Shown in pieces: positions 1 to 9,104 of a DNA stretch of 64,000 bases (the first letter of the stretch is position 1; each line of letters starts with the position of its first letter). Source of the DNA: Paenibacillus sp. FSL R5-0345 (lineage in GTDB: Bacteria > Bacillota > Bacilli > Paenibacillales > Paenibacillaceae); assembly GCF_000758585.1 (NCBI RefSeq), contig NZ_CP009281.1, forward strand, positions 5,022,001 to 5,086,000, written 5' to 3'. Under the pieces are notes generated by a model. That model saw nothing but the letters and a program-made list of their open reading frames with translations. It was not told the origin of the DNA and made no database searches. Made by a program: the position numbers and the translations under genes.

Positions 1-1124
1 TTATTAGTAGCCGTAGAACTAATAGCCATCATATTCCCAAGCCATGTTCCAATAGCAACACCAGGCTTTTCTTGATAAGTGGGTACATTAACAACCCCCC
101 ATTTGAAAGGATGGTAATTCTTGATCTTAGCAGCATTACGCTCCACTACCGCCAGATCATTGAGATAGCCGTATTCCCCAACGACCATTGCCGCTTTTCC
201 TGCGAGGAATAAATCCCCTTGGATTGGACTATAGCTATCCCCTTCTGTTCCTGCAAAATCCAACCCATTTAACCCAGGTACAATTTTCTTTTTAACCAAC
301 TGACTGTAAGTAGTCCAAGCCTGATGCCATTGTGTAGTATTTACAGTCATATGCTGACCTTTATTATCGTACATTGTAAGTTCTAGCGGTGCGACGTAGC
401 TCTGCATATCCCAGAATGGATCACTTAAGTAACGGTTCATCGAGAACCCATATATCTGTGTTTCTTTATTTGTTGATCTCTTCGTCACCTTATCTGCCAG
501 CGCAAACAGTTCATACCAAGTCATCTTGTCCGTTGGGTAGCCGACACCAGCAGCATCAAAGATTCCCTTATTATAAAATAGCGCACTAGATGAGAAGGTC
601 GGCGCCAACGCAAAAAGACTTCCTCTTCCTAGCTCACGAACTCCATTCAGCGTTGTAGGCGCTATATTGCTTAAATCATACTGATCACGCGCTATAAGCG
701 GCTCCAGCGATTGGACAAGATTATGATCTACCAAACTCTTCACTAATGCGCTATCACCGACAATCACATCAACAGGCTTATCCCCGCCCATAATCGCACG
801 GATATTCTCTAAATTATCAGAGCTTGTGTCTGTGGAGGTGTTAATGTACCGAAGCTCATTCGTATCTATGGCCGGAATAATCTCCAACTTGATCTCTGGA
901 TGCTGCAATTCATACATATCCGTAAACTGCTGACGAAAAAAAGAATCGTCCTCCCCAGACCATAGACTCCCAATACGCAATACACGCTGCTCCGTTGAAG
1001 CCTTAGAAGGCTCAGCCCAAGCTGTATTCCACCCATCTGATATTAGTGGTAGTAACAGCGCAGCACATACTCCAAAGCTTAACCAGCGGCGCCACAGTCG
1101 CTTATTGTTGTTTATATGATTCAT
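1..1124 (-). CDS. Extracellular solute-binding protein, family 1 type (C-terminus missing at window edge)
   Basis: The reading frame is open to base 1, so about 374 codons of the N-terminal part are visible and the C-terminus lies outside. The N-terminus has basic residues, a hydrophobic stretch and a likely type I signal peptidase site (AWA before EPS around residue 37). There is no lipobox cysteine at the cleavage point, unusual for a Gram-positive binding protein. The mature part resembles sugar-type ABC binding proteins: a beta-strand start (RVLRIGSLWSG), a DVIVGDSALV segment and FYNKGIFDAAGV typical of the family. ATAGGAGGAT lies just upstream of the ATG at 1124. No permease or ATPase gene is visible in the window, so the ligand is unknown. 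Confidence 0.85.
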   Translation of the reverse strand, partial: MNHINNNKRLWRRWLSFGVCAALLLPLISDGWNTAWAEPSKASTEQRVLRIGSLWSGEDDSFFRQQFTDMYELQHPEIKLEIIPAIDTNELRYINTSTDTSSDNLENIRAIMGGDKPVDVIVGDSALVKSLVDHNLVQSLEPLIARDQYDLSNIAPTTLNGVRELGRGSLFALAPTFSSSALFYNKGIFDAAGVGYPTDKMTWYELFALADKVTKRSTNKETQIYGFSMNRYLSDPFWDMQSYVAPLELTMYDNKGQHMTVNTTQWHQAWTTYSQLVKKKIVPGLNGLDFAGTEGDSYSPIQGDLFLAGKAAMVVGEYGYLNDLAVVERNAAKIKNYHPFKWGVVNVPTYQEKPGVAIGTWLGNMMAISSTATN

Positions 1125-1163
1125 TATTGTATCCTCCTATAAAATACTTGATCCTTCTACAAC

Positions 1164-1184
1164 TTATGGATAAATAATCCATAA
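1164..1184. promoter_or_regulatory. Palindrome upstream of the solute-binding protein gene
   Basis: TTATGGAT and ATCCATAA form perfect 8-bp arms around a 5-base spacer, about 40 bases before the start codon of the gene ending at the left edge. It could be an operator or a leader hairpin. The sequence cannot decide which. Confidence 0.35.
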
Positions 1185-1335
1185 TGCTAGTAACAGTATA
1201 AAGCTTTAATCCGGAGGGGAAGTTACAGGTCGTTTAAAGTTATACTACGATTTCTTCATATTATTCCTATAAAAATGTTACTAGGAGGTTTCAAAAGGTG
1301 CCGTTACCTGCACAATTCCACCCTCTGCGACTGGA

Positions 1336-1521
1336 TAGTTGCACTTTCTGCATCTATTAGTGGTGATTAAGTTCTGTTTCTACTTTTAAGTGCACTCTAT
1401 GCAGTTAAAACACGTTACTAAGAGCTTCCGGCGAATAACTAGCTGATTATAATTGCATAAAGTGCAACTATAGTGCCCGTTCCACTAAGGGAAGTTAGTT
1501 TAAGTGCACGAAGTACAACTA
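1336..1521. repeat. Degenerate AGTTGCACTTT repeats, two in each orientation
   Basis: This gene-free stretch (1125-1692) carries four related motifs: AGTTGCACTTTCTGCA near 1336, AGTGCACTCTATGCA near 1389, and the inverted forms TGCATAAAGTGCAACTA near 1453 and TGCACGAAGTACAACTA near 1505. Two read forward and two in reverse. No transposase or convincing ORF accompanies them; a 74-codon frame across the region has no recognisable features. They look like a decayed intergenic repeat. Copy number in the genome cannot be seen here. Confidence 0.5.
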
Positions 1522-1625
1522 TTGGTGTCTGAGATGAAGGAGCGATATAAGTGTCAAGACATAGAACAACTGTGCATTGAGCTACTGTGACATAGATCAA
1601 CGGTATGCAGAGCATCTGTGCAGTT

Positions 1626-1656
1626 AAAAAAAGCCCCCCACTATAAAGTGAGAGGC
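1626..1656 (-). terminator. Intrinsic terminator of the pyr operon
   Basis: On the minus strand an 11-bp stem (AGCCTCTCACT with AGTGGGGGGCT, two G-T wobbles) and a 4-base loop is followed by a run of T. It lies about 35 bases after the pyrE stop codon and closes the pyr operon. Confidence 0.88.
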
Positions 1657-1692
1657 TCGCCAAAACAAAACTATACTCAATTTATTTAAAAA

Positions 1693-2331
1693 TTAAACAC
1701 CAAATGATGACGGATCTTTTCTCCAAGACTTCAGTACTTCTACGTCTGTCGATTCAATTTTGCCTTGTGCAAGAGCCACATCAATCAATGTGCTGTAATT
1801 GGACAAGCTTTGTAATGGCATTTCAGCTGCAGCAAAAGCATCCACTGCACGATCCAGCTCATAGCTGAAGATTGCAAGTACTGCTAATACTTCTGCGCCT
1901 GCTTCTTGCACGGCCTGAGCGGCTTTAATGGAGCTTCCGCCAGTGGAGATCAAATCTTCAATAACAACTACCTTTTGTCCCGGCTTAATCAGTCCTTCGA
2001 TCTGATTCTGCTTACCGTGGCCTTTAGCTTTATCACGGATATAAGCCATTGGCAGATTAAGTTTATCTGCTACCCAAGCCGCGTGTGGAATACCTGCGGT
2101 TGCTGTACCTGCGATCACTTCAGCGTCCGGATACTCGCTCTTAATAAGCTGTGCGAAGGCATCTGCAATATAGTTACGAACTTCTGGGTAAGCCATAGTC
2201 AGACGATTGTCGCAATAGATCGGCGATTTGATACCAGAGGTCCATGTAAAAGGCTCCTGTGGACGCAGTGCTACTGCTCCAATCTCCAACAGATAACTTG
2301 CTACTTGTTCGCTTCTATTTAATGTGCTCAT
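1693..2331 (-). CDS. pyrE: Orotate phosphoribosyltransferase
   Basis: Transfers the phosphoribosyl group of PRPP to orotate to give OMP, step five of UMP synthesis, in the cytoplasm. The 212-residue protein has the PRPP-binding motif VVVIEDLISTGGSS at about residues 121-134 (acidic pair E125-D126) and the mobile loop RDKAKGHGK near 99-107. It is the last gene of the operon. Its ATG overlaps the pyrF stop by four bases (ATGA), implying translational coupling, and a strong terminator follows. Confidence 0.97.
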   Translation of the reverse strand: MSTLNRSEQVASYLLEIGAVALRPQEPFTWTSGIKSPIYCDNRLTMAYPEVRNYIADAFAQLIKSEYPDAEVIAGTATAGIPHAAWVADKLNLPMAYIRDKAKGHGKQNQIEGLIKPGQKVVVIEDLISTGGSSIKAAQAVQEAGAEVLAVLAIFSYELDRAVDAFAAAEMPLQSLSNYSTLIDVALAQGKIESTDVEVLKSWRKDPSSFGV

Positions 2332-3074
2332 GCTAGGGTCATCTCCTCAATAATGTTTAGTGCTGCTTGACGTGGATCTGGTGAAGCTGTAATCGGCCGT
2401 CCTACAACAAGGTAATGGCTACCCTGACGAATGGCTTTTCCAGGTGTCATAACCCGGGACTGATCGTCCAGAGAAGCACCTGCAGGTCGAATACCTGGTG
2501 TAACCGTGCAAAATGCTGGGCCGCAAGCTTCTGCGATAGCTGCAGATTCTTGTGGTGAAGCCACTACGCCGTCTAGACCTGCATCGGCTGCCAGCTTAGC
2601 GTATCTTACCACAGTATCCGCTACCTCACCTGCGATCCCAATTTCATTATTCATCACTTCTTGACTCGTACTGGTTAGCTGGGTAACTGCAATAATCAAA
2701 GGCATCTTAAGTGCAGCATTAGCACTGATTGCTGAAACCGCTCCTTCACGTGTTGCCGCCATCATAGCTGTGCCCCCTGCCGCATGTACGTTAAACATAT
2801 CAGCGCCAAGAGTAGTAAGACTTTGAGCGCCACCTTTGACCGTGTTAGGGATATCATGCATTTTCACATCGACGAACACAGAATAGCCACGAGATTTCAG
2901 CTCTTGAATAAATTCAGGTCCTGCCGCATAGAACAACTGCATGCCTACCTTCATATAGCAAGGAATGCCTTCAAGCTTATCGATCAAGGCTCTTGCTCCA
3001 GTCACATCAGGATAATCCAAGGCGATCATCAGTCGATTCGCCATTGCTTTCCACTCTACATCTCCAACTCCCAT
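2328..3074 (-). CDS. pyrF: Orotidine 5'-phosphate decarboxylase
   Basis: Decarboxylates OMP to UMP, the last step of the pathway. The signature DVKMHDIPNT (Asp-x-Lys-x-x-Asp catalytic tetrad region) lies near residue 70, with the phosphate-binding segments TPGIRPAG and VVGRPIT near the C-terminus. Three in-frame ATGs compete: 3080, 3074 and 3044. I chose 3074 because AGGAG sits seven bases upstream of it. The start at 3044 (MANRLMIALD) fits the usual family N-terminus but has only a weak ribosome site. An intercistronic hairpin separates it from carB. Confidence 0.95.
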   Translation of the reverse strand: MGVGDVEWKAMANRLMIALDYPDVTGARALIDKLEGIPCYMKVGMQLFYAAGPEFIQELKSRGYSVFVDVKMHDIPNTVKGGAQSLTTLGADMFNVHAAGGTAMMAATREGAVSAISANAALKMPLIIAVTQLTSTSQEVMNNEIGIAGEVADTVVRYAKLAADAGLDGVVASPQESAAIAEACGPAFCTVTPGIRPAGASLDDQSRVMTPGKAIRQGSHYLVVGRPITASPDPRQAALNIIEEMTLA

Positions 3075-3131
3075 AACCATGCTCCTATCCAGTGCAGACT
3101 ACATCCACACCCTTTATTTATTAGACCCTAG

Positions 3132-3172
3132 GCATAGCGGAACGGTCTGCGTAAACGCAAACCGCCCTATGC
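3132..3172 (-). promoter_or_regulatory. Intercistronic hairpin between carB and pyrF
   Basis: On the minus strand GCATAG...CTATGC closes an outer stem and CGGT-T-TGCG / CGCA-G-ACCG an inner stem around TTTA. No T run follows, so it is not a canonical terminator. It may be an RNA processing or stability element within the pyr message. Confidence 0.45.
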
Positions 3173-3184
3173 ATCTTTATGAGA

Positions 3185-6100
3185 TTAGTTCAATTGTCCG
3201 ACAAAAGCAGGCATGGACTGTGACGAGAAGTTAATCGTCTGCAGCATTCTGAGAAGTGCAGTTACTGTATCCAGTGAAGTCATACATACGACGCCATTCT
3301 CAACCGCTTCACGGCGGATACGGAATCCGTCACGTTCTGGTGTTTTGCCTTTAGTCAGTGTATTAAAGACGAAGTTGGCTTGCCCGCCACGAATCAAGTC
3401 GAGAATGTTTGGCGCACCTTCATCCAGTTTATTCACATTCATTACGTTGAGGCCTGCTTCTTCAAGCGCTTGTGCCGTGCCTCCAGTAGCAATGATTTTG
3501 TAACCCATGGAGTGGAAGCCTTTCATAAGTTCTACAGCTTCTGCTTTATCCTTATCCGCCACCGTAACGATGATAGCGCCTGTAGCTGGAATTTTCATCC
3601 CTGCTCCGATCAGACCTTTGTATAAAGCTTTGGCGTACAATTTATCACGGCCCATAACTTCACCGGTTGATTTCATTTCAGGTCCGAGTGTAGGTTCTAC
3701 TCTGCGCAGTTTAGCAAAAGAGAACACCGGCACTTTAACCGATACATAATCGCTTTCCGGCCACAAACCTTCTGTATAACCGTCATCCTTCAGCTTGCTG
3801 CCCAGAATGATCTTGGTTGCCAAATGCGCCATTGGGATTCCTGTCACCTTGCTCAGGAAAGGAACCGTACGCGAGGAGCGCGGATTTACTTCGATTACGT
3901 ACACTTCGTTCTGATAGATAACAAACTGGATGTTAACCAGTCCAATCGTCTTCAGTTCCTTAGCGATCTTGATAGTGATTTCGGCAATTTTCGCTTTCAG
4001 ACCTTCATCCAGATATTGCGGAGGATATACAGCGATGGAGTCACCGGAGTGAACACCTGCACGCTCGACATGTTCCATGATACCTGGAATAACTACTGTC
4101 TCACCGTCACAAATCGCGTCTACCTCAACCTCTTTACCTAACATGTAACGGTCAATCAATACCGGATGCTCTGGATTCACTTTCACCGCTTCTACCATGT
4201 AGCTGAGCAGTTCAGTATCGTTATATACAATTTCCATTGCACGTCCGCCTAGTACGTAGGAAGGACGAACCAGCACCGGATATCCAAGGGATTGTGCAGT
4301 TTCTACGGCTTGATCCACGTCTGTAACTGTCTTACCCTTCGGTTGAGCGATATCAAGACGAGCCAGCAATGCTTCGAATTTCTTACGGTTCTCAGCTTCA
4401 TCAATGCTGTCAAGACTAGTTCCGAGAATCTTCACACCAGCAGCACTTAGAGGTGCCGCAAGGTTAATCGCAGTCTGACCACCGAATTGAACGATAACCC
4501 CAATCGGATTTTCTTGTGCAATTACGTTCATAACATCTTCGAAGAATAGTGGTTCAAAATACAACCGGTCCGAAGTATTGAAGTCTGTAGATACCGTCTC
4601 AGGGTTATTATTGATGATAACCGCTTCATATCCAGCCTTCTGAATAGCCCATACTGCATGCACTGTAGAGTAATCGAACTCAATCCCCTGACCGATCCGG
4701 ATTGGACCAGATCCCAGCACAATAACCTTTTGCTTGTCAGAATGAATGACTTCGTTCTCAGTCTCATAAGTCGAGTAGTAGTAAGGTGTAGTAGCTTCGA
4801 ACTCAGCCGCACAAGTATCTACCATTTTGAACACAGGTGTTAAACCTTGCTCCAAACGTAGCGCGCGCACATCCGCTTCTTTAGTAAACTTGCCGTCCGC
4901 TTGTCCTTCTGCACGAATCTCAGCAATTGCACGGTCTGTAAAGCCCTTGCGTTTCGCTTGGTATAGAGTTTCCGCAGACAACGTTTCTTCACCGCGAATC
5001 ACATCTTCAAAGTTAATCAAACCTTCAATTTTGGAGAGGAACCACCAGTCTACGTTCGTAATATCCTGGATCTCTTGCAACCCGTAACCACGACGGAAAG
5101 CTTCAGCAATCAGGAACAGACGCTCATCGTCAGGCTTCGCAAGACGTTCACGCAGTACGCTCTCTTCCAATGTCTCTGCACCTGGCAGACGGAAACGGTG
5201 TACACCAATTTCCAAGGAACGAATCGCTTTATGAATCGACTCTTCAAAAGTACGGCCGATCGCCATTACTTCGCCTGTCGCTTTCATTTGCGTACCCAGC
5301 TTACGGTTCGCGTGAATGAACTTGTCGAACGGCCAGCGTGGAATTTTACTTACGATATAGTCAAGTGTAGGCTCGAAGCATGCATAGGTCTGTCCGGTAA
5401 CCGGATTGATGATTTCATCCAGCGTGTAACCCATTGCGATTTTGGCAGCCATTTTGGCAATTGGATATCCAGTTGCTTTGGAAGCCAAAGCCGAGGAACG
5501 GCTGACACGCGGGTTTACTTCGATTACATAATATTGATAGCTTTGTGGATCAAGTGCGAACTGTACGTTACATCCACCCTCAATATTCAGGGCACGGATG
5601 ATTTTGAGCGAAGCTGTACGCAGCATTTGATATTCGCGATCTGACAACGTCTGGCTAGGTGCCACAACAATACTGTCACCTGTATGTACGCCTACAGGAT
5701 CAAAGTTTTCCATGTTGCAGACAACGATACAGTTGTCATTAGCATCACGCATAACCTCATATTCAACTTCCTTCATGCCGGCAATACTCTTCTCAACCAG
5801 ACATTGTCCGATCGGGCTATAACGAATACCTGCTTTAACGGTTTCACGCAGTTCTTCTTCATTATCGCAGATCCCGCCGCCTGTGCCGCCAAGTGTATAA
5901 GCTGGACGAACAATCAGAGGGAAACCAATTTCCTCAGCGAATTTCATTGCTTCATCTACAGTAGTAATAATCGTGCTATCTGGTACAGGCTGTTCCAATT
6001 CACGCATTAGATCACGGAACAAATCGCGATCTTCTGCTTTCTCGATGGAATCAAGCTGTGTACCAAGAAGCTTAACATTCTCTTGCTCAAGTACACCTGC

Positions 6101-6412
6101 ACGAGCCAATTCTACAGCCATGTTCAGGCCGGTTTGACCGCCCAGCGTTGGAAGCAAGCCATCCGGACGTTCCTGGCGAATAATCGCAGTTACGAATTCA
6201 AGCGTAATAGGCTCGATGTACACTTTATCTGCGATATTTGTATCTGTCATAATCGTTGCTGGATTGCTGTTAATCAGTACGACTTCCACGCCTTCTTCTT
6301 TAAGGGCTTGGCAAGCCTGAGTTCCTGCGTAGTCAAACTCCGCGGCTTGACCGATGACGATCGGTCCGGAACCGATCACTAGAATTTTTTTAAGCTTATC
6401 GTTCTTTGGCAT
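3185..6412 (-). CDS. carB: Carbamoyl-phosphate synthase, large subunit
   Basis: Makes carbamoyl phosphate from bicarbonate, ammonia (delivered by CarA) and two ATP. At 1075 residues it has the usual full length. It shows the internal duplication of the family: an N-terminal carboxyphosphate half with an ATP-grasp glycine loop (LGGTGGGICDNEEEL) and a second half beginning near residue 555 (KVIVLGSGPIRIGQGIEFDYS) with its own ATP-grasp motif (LGGRAMEIVYND). A C-terminal MGS-like regulatory domain contains GYKIIATGGTAQALEEAG. The stop of carA is one base upstream, and AAAGGAG inside the end of carA serves as ribosome site, so the two subunits are made together. Confidence 0.98.
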   Translation of the reverse strand: MPKNDKLKKILVIGSGPIVIGQAAEFDYAGTQACQALKEEGVEVVLINSNPATIMTDTNIADKVYIEPITLEFVTAIIRQERPDGLLPTLGGQTGLNMAVELARAGVLEQENVKLLGTQLDSIEKAEDRDLFRDLMRELEQPVPDSTIITTVDEAMKFAEEIGFPLIVRPAYTLGGTGGGICDNEEELRETVKAGIRYSPIGQCLVEKSIAGMKEVEYEVMRDANDNCIVVCNMENFDPVGVHTGDSIVVAPSQTLSDREYQMLRTASLKIIRALNIEGGCNVQFALDPQSYQYYVIEVNPRVSRSSALASKATGYPIAKMAAKIAMGYTLDEIINPVTGQTYACFEPTLDYIVSKIPRWPFDKFIHANRKLGTQMKATGEVMAIGRTFEESIHKAIRSLEIGVHRFRLPGAETLEESVLRERLAKPDDERLFLIAEAFRRGYGLQEIQDITNVDWWFLSKIEGLINFEDVIRGEETLSAETLYQAKRKGFTDRAIAEIRAEGQADGKFTKEADVRALRLEQGLTPVFKMVDTCAAEFEATTPYYYSTYETENEVIHSDKQKVIVLGSGPIRIGQGIEFDYSTVHAVWAIQKAGYEAVIINNNPETVSTDFNTSDRLYFEPLFFEDVMNVIAQENPIGVIVQFGGQTAINLAAPLSAAGVKILGTSLDSIDEAENRKKFEALLARLDIAQPKGKTVTDVDQAVETAQSLGYPVLVRPSYVLGGRAMEIVYNDTELLSYMVEAVKVNPEHPVLIDRYMLGKEVEVDAICDGETVVIPGIMEHVERAGVHSGDSIAVYPPQYLDEGLKAKIAEITIKIAKELKTIGLVNIQFVIYQNEVYVIEVNPRSSRTVPFLSKVTGIPMAHLATKIILGSKLKDDGYTEGLWPESDYVSVKVPVFSFAKLRRVEPTLGPEMKSTGEVMGRDKLYAKALYKGLIGAGMKIPATGAIIVTVADKDKAEAVELMKGFHSMGYKIIATGGTAQALEEAGLNVMNVNKLDEGAPNILDLIRGGQANFVFNTLTKGKTPERDGFRIRREAVENGVVCMTSLDTVTALLRMLQTINFSSQSMPAFVGQLN

Positions 6413-6413
6413 G

Positions 6414-7592
6414 TTATAGAGCTCCTTTCACGGCTTCAAGCTGTAAGTTAGTTTTTGGCGCCGTGATTCTGGCGTTTGCCGCAAGTTGTGCTTGACGTGA
6501 AACAACAGGTGTCTTAGCTTTATGATCTGCAATCATTTGCAGGAAGCGATCAAATAAGTAGCTGCTGTCATGTGGTCCTGGCGCTGCTTCCGGATGATAT
6601 TGCACCGAAAATGCAGGGTAACGGGTATGTTTAATTCCTTCAACAGTCTTATCATTATTATTAATGTGAGTAACTTCTAGTTCAGTGTTCTTCACAGATT
6701 CCTCATTGACGGTATAACCATGGTTCTGGGAAGTGATGAAGCAGCGTCCGCTTTCCAGTTCCTTCACAGGGTGGTTCCCACCGCGGTGACCGAATTTCAG
6801 CTTCTCTGTATCTGCTCCGCAAGCCAGCGCAAACAACTGATGACCTAGGCAGATACCGAAGATCGGATATTCGCCAAGCAATTCGGAAATCGTCTTGACA
6901 GCATGAGGCACATCTTTCGGGTCCCCAGGGCCGTTAGACAGTAGGATACCATCTGGGTTCAGACGGCGAACTTCTTCCGCTTTTACATCATGTGGTACAA
7001 CAACAACATCACAACCACGGTCGTTAAGTTCACGTAGGATACCAGCTTTTGCACCATAATCCACAAGCACAATTCTTTCTTTGTTGCCTGGGCTGCTGTA
7101 CGAACTTGCAGTTGATGTACGAGCTACCTGATTGCGCAATTCCTCAATCGTAGTATTTCCCATCATTTCCATCAGTTCCTCTACACGTTTGTTAGAGGTG
7201 GTCAGGATCGCTTTCATTGTTCCGTAGTGGCGAATAATCCGAGTCAACATCCGAGTATCAATCTCGCTGATCCCAGGAATATCGTATTCTTTCAGCAAGT
7301 CGTCCACACTATATTCAGCACGCCAGTTACTAGGAACTTCTTCATGACGACGCACTACAAAACCGTGTACGAAAGGTCTAACCGATTCAAAGTCATCCCG
7401 AGTAATCCCGTAGTTCCCGATCAATGGGTAAGTCATTGTAACGATTTGTCCGCAATATGAAGGGTCAGACAGCACCTCTTGGTATCCTGTAATTCCTGTA
7501 TTAAAAACAACCTCGCCTGTCTTTTCGCCTTCAGCGCCAAATGCGGTACCTGTAAATAAAGTTCCGTCTTGCAGCAGCAATCTCGCCTGCAT
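6414..7592 (-). CDS. carA: Carbamoyl-phosphate synthase, small (glutaminase) subunit
   Basis: Hydrolyses glutamine and passes ammonia to CarB. The C-terminal class I glutamine amidotransferase domain is intact: nucleophile Cys in FGICLGHQLFALACG and the His/Glu pair in YHPEAAPGPHD (C254, H339 and E341, counted from the upstream ATG at 7610). The N-terminal CPSase domain starts MQARLLLQDGTLFTG. I prefer the ATG at 7592, because AAGGAG lies nine bases upstream of it; the ATG at 7610 has no ribosome site and itself contains that AAGGAG. The pair is pyrimidine-linked here, since it lies between pyrC and pyrF. Confidence 0.97.
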   Translation of the reverse strand: MQARLLLQDGTLFTGTAFGAEGEKTGEVVFNTGITGYQEVLSDPSYCGQIVTMTYPLIGNYGITRDDFESVRPFVHGFVVRRHEEVPSNWRAEYSVDDLLKEYDIPGISEIDTRMLTRIIRHYGTMKAILTTSNKRVEELMEMMGNTTIEELRNQVARTSTASSYSSPGNKERIVLVDYGAKAGILRELNDRGCDVVVVPHDVKAEEVRRLNPDGILLSNGPGDPKDVPHAVKTISELLGEYPIFGICLGHQLFALACGADTEKLKFGHRGGNHPVKELESGRCFITSQNHGYTVNEESVKNTELEVTHINNNDKTVEGIKHTRYPAFSVQYHPEAAPGPHDSSYLFDRFLQMIADHKAKTPVVSRQAQLAANARITAPKTNLQLEAVKGAL

Positions 7593-7710
7593 TCCATTCC
7601 ACTCCTTCATGTTTCTGTAGTCTAATGCTTATGCCTTACAAGCCTTCCGGAGTGTACGTGTATTCAATCGCTGCATCCATTAAGATCAGCAACTCCGCCC
7701 CACCGGTCCG

Positions 7711-8994
7711 CTAGTTTTTCTCAGTCCATACGGCTTTGCCGTCTACCCATGTCATTACTGGCCAGCCCTTAAGCTTCCAGCCACCAAAAGGAGTATTACG
7801 TCCTTTACTTGCGAATGATCCTGGGTCTACTTCTTTCTCTTGCTCCAGGTCAATCAGTGTCAAATCTGCAGGAGCTCCGATATCCATCACACCGGTGTTC
7901 AGTCTGAATACCCGTGCAGGGTCAGCGGTCATTCTTTGTACTAGTAAGGATAAATCCCATTTTCCGGTTGCTACAAACGCTGTGTACAGTAGTGGAAAAG
8001 CTGTTTCGAATCCAACGATACCAAAAGGTGCAAGTTGCATGCCTTTAGCCTTCTCTTCCTCACTATGCGGCGCATGGTCCGTAACGATCATATCTAGTGT
8101 GCCGTCAAGCAAACCTTCGATACATGCCTCAACATCGCGGCGGGAGCGTAGCGGCGGGTTCATTTTCCAATTCGCATCTAGGCCTGGAATATCTTCTTCA
8201 GAGAGCAGCAAGTGATGCGGACATACCTCAGCAGTAACTTTAATGCCGATTTCTTTCGCTTGGCGAATCAATCGCACCGATTGTTCAGTACTTACATGGC
8301 ATACATGGTAATGAACGCCTGTCGCTTCAGCCAGCAAAATATCGCGTCCAACATGGATGGCTTCCGACTCATTTGGAATTCCTTTGAGGCCATGCTTTCT
8401 TGCGAACTCACCTTCGGCTACACAGCAGCCTTCAACCAGTGAGTTATCCTCGCAGTGAGCAATGACTGGCATATCGAGCGATGCTGCGATGTTCATTGCA
8501 TCTTTCATCATTTGAGCGCTTTGGACGCCCACGCCGTCGTCGGTGTAACCGATAGCTCCAGCTTCTTTAAGCGCCGCAAAATCAGTCAGCTCACGTCCGA
8601 GCTCGTTTTTCGTAATGGCTGCATAAGGAAGTACTTTAACAAGTCCTGCTTCACGCGCTTTGTCTTTCACAAATTGTACGATTTCCGGCGTATCTGTTAC
8701 CGGACGGGTATTAGGCATACAAGCGATGGTAGTAAATCCGCCTTTGGCAGCCGAGCGACTTCCGGTTTCTACGGTTTCCTTGTGTTCAAATCCCGGTTCG
8801 CGTAAGTGCACATGCATATCAATGAGCCCTGGAATGAGCAGCTTGCCTTCTGCATCAATGATCTCTCCCGCTTCTGGAGCAGCTTCATTTCCGTCGATTA
8901 TGGTCGAGATAACACCTTCTTCAAGTACAATATGTTTCCGCTCTAACAAGCCTTCCTCATTCAATACACTGGCGTTTCTAATAATCACTGTCAT
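7711..8994 (-). CDS. pyrC: Dihydroorotase, type I
   Basis: Cyclises carbamoyl-aspartate to dihydroorotate. The metal ligands of the amidohydrolase fold are visible: DMHVH near residues 59-63, TDD near 152-154, H181 (AHCEDN), H234 (HVCHVS) and D307 in TDHAPHS. The 427-residue length matches the Bacillus-type enzyme. AAAGGT precedes the ATG. It follows pyrB with a spacer of about 110 bases in which I see no second PyrR attenuator, unlike the three-site arrangement known in Bacillus subtilis. Confidence 0.97.
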   Translation of the reverse strand: MTVIIRNASVLNEEGLLERKHIVLEEGVISTIIDGNEAAPEAGEIIDAEGKLLIPGLIDMHVHLREPGFEHKETVETGSRSAAKGGFTTIACMPNTRPVTDTPEIVQFVKDKAREAGLVKVLPYAAITKNELGRELTDFAALKEAGAIGYTDDGVGVQSAQMMKDAMNIAASLDMPVIAHCEDNSLVEGCCVAEGEFARKHGLKGIPNESEAIHVGRDILLAEATGVHYHVCHVSTEQSVRLIRQAKEIGIKVTAEVCPHHLLLSEEDIPGLDANWKMNPPLRSRRDVEACIEGLLDGTLDMIVTDHAPHSEEEKAKGMQLAPFGIVGFETAFPLLYTAFVATGKWDLSLLVQRMTADPARVFRLNTGVMDIGAPADLTLIDLEQEKEVDPGSFASKGRNTPFGGWKLKGWPVMTWVDGKAVWTEKN

Positions 8995-9104
8995 GATTCT
9001 ACCTTTACCCTCAGATCCCAGCTGCGGGCCCTCTCATCATTATATAATAAAAATTCATGTTTGTGTATATTTATTAGTCCTTATACATCATCATTCTTAG
9101 AACT

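Noticed and set aside
1439..1663. 74-codon minus-strand frame in the 1125-1692 gap
   Set aside because: No ribosome site, covers the repeats and the pyr terminator, and has no recognisable features.
5075..5644. 189-codon plus-strand frame
   Set aside because: Antisense to carB, a long well conserved gene.
8995..9104. Second PyrR attenuator between pyrB and pyrC
   Set aside because: No PyrR recognition motif or terminator hairpin is visible in the spacer.
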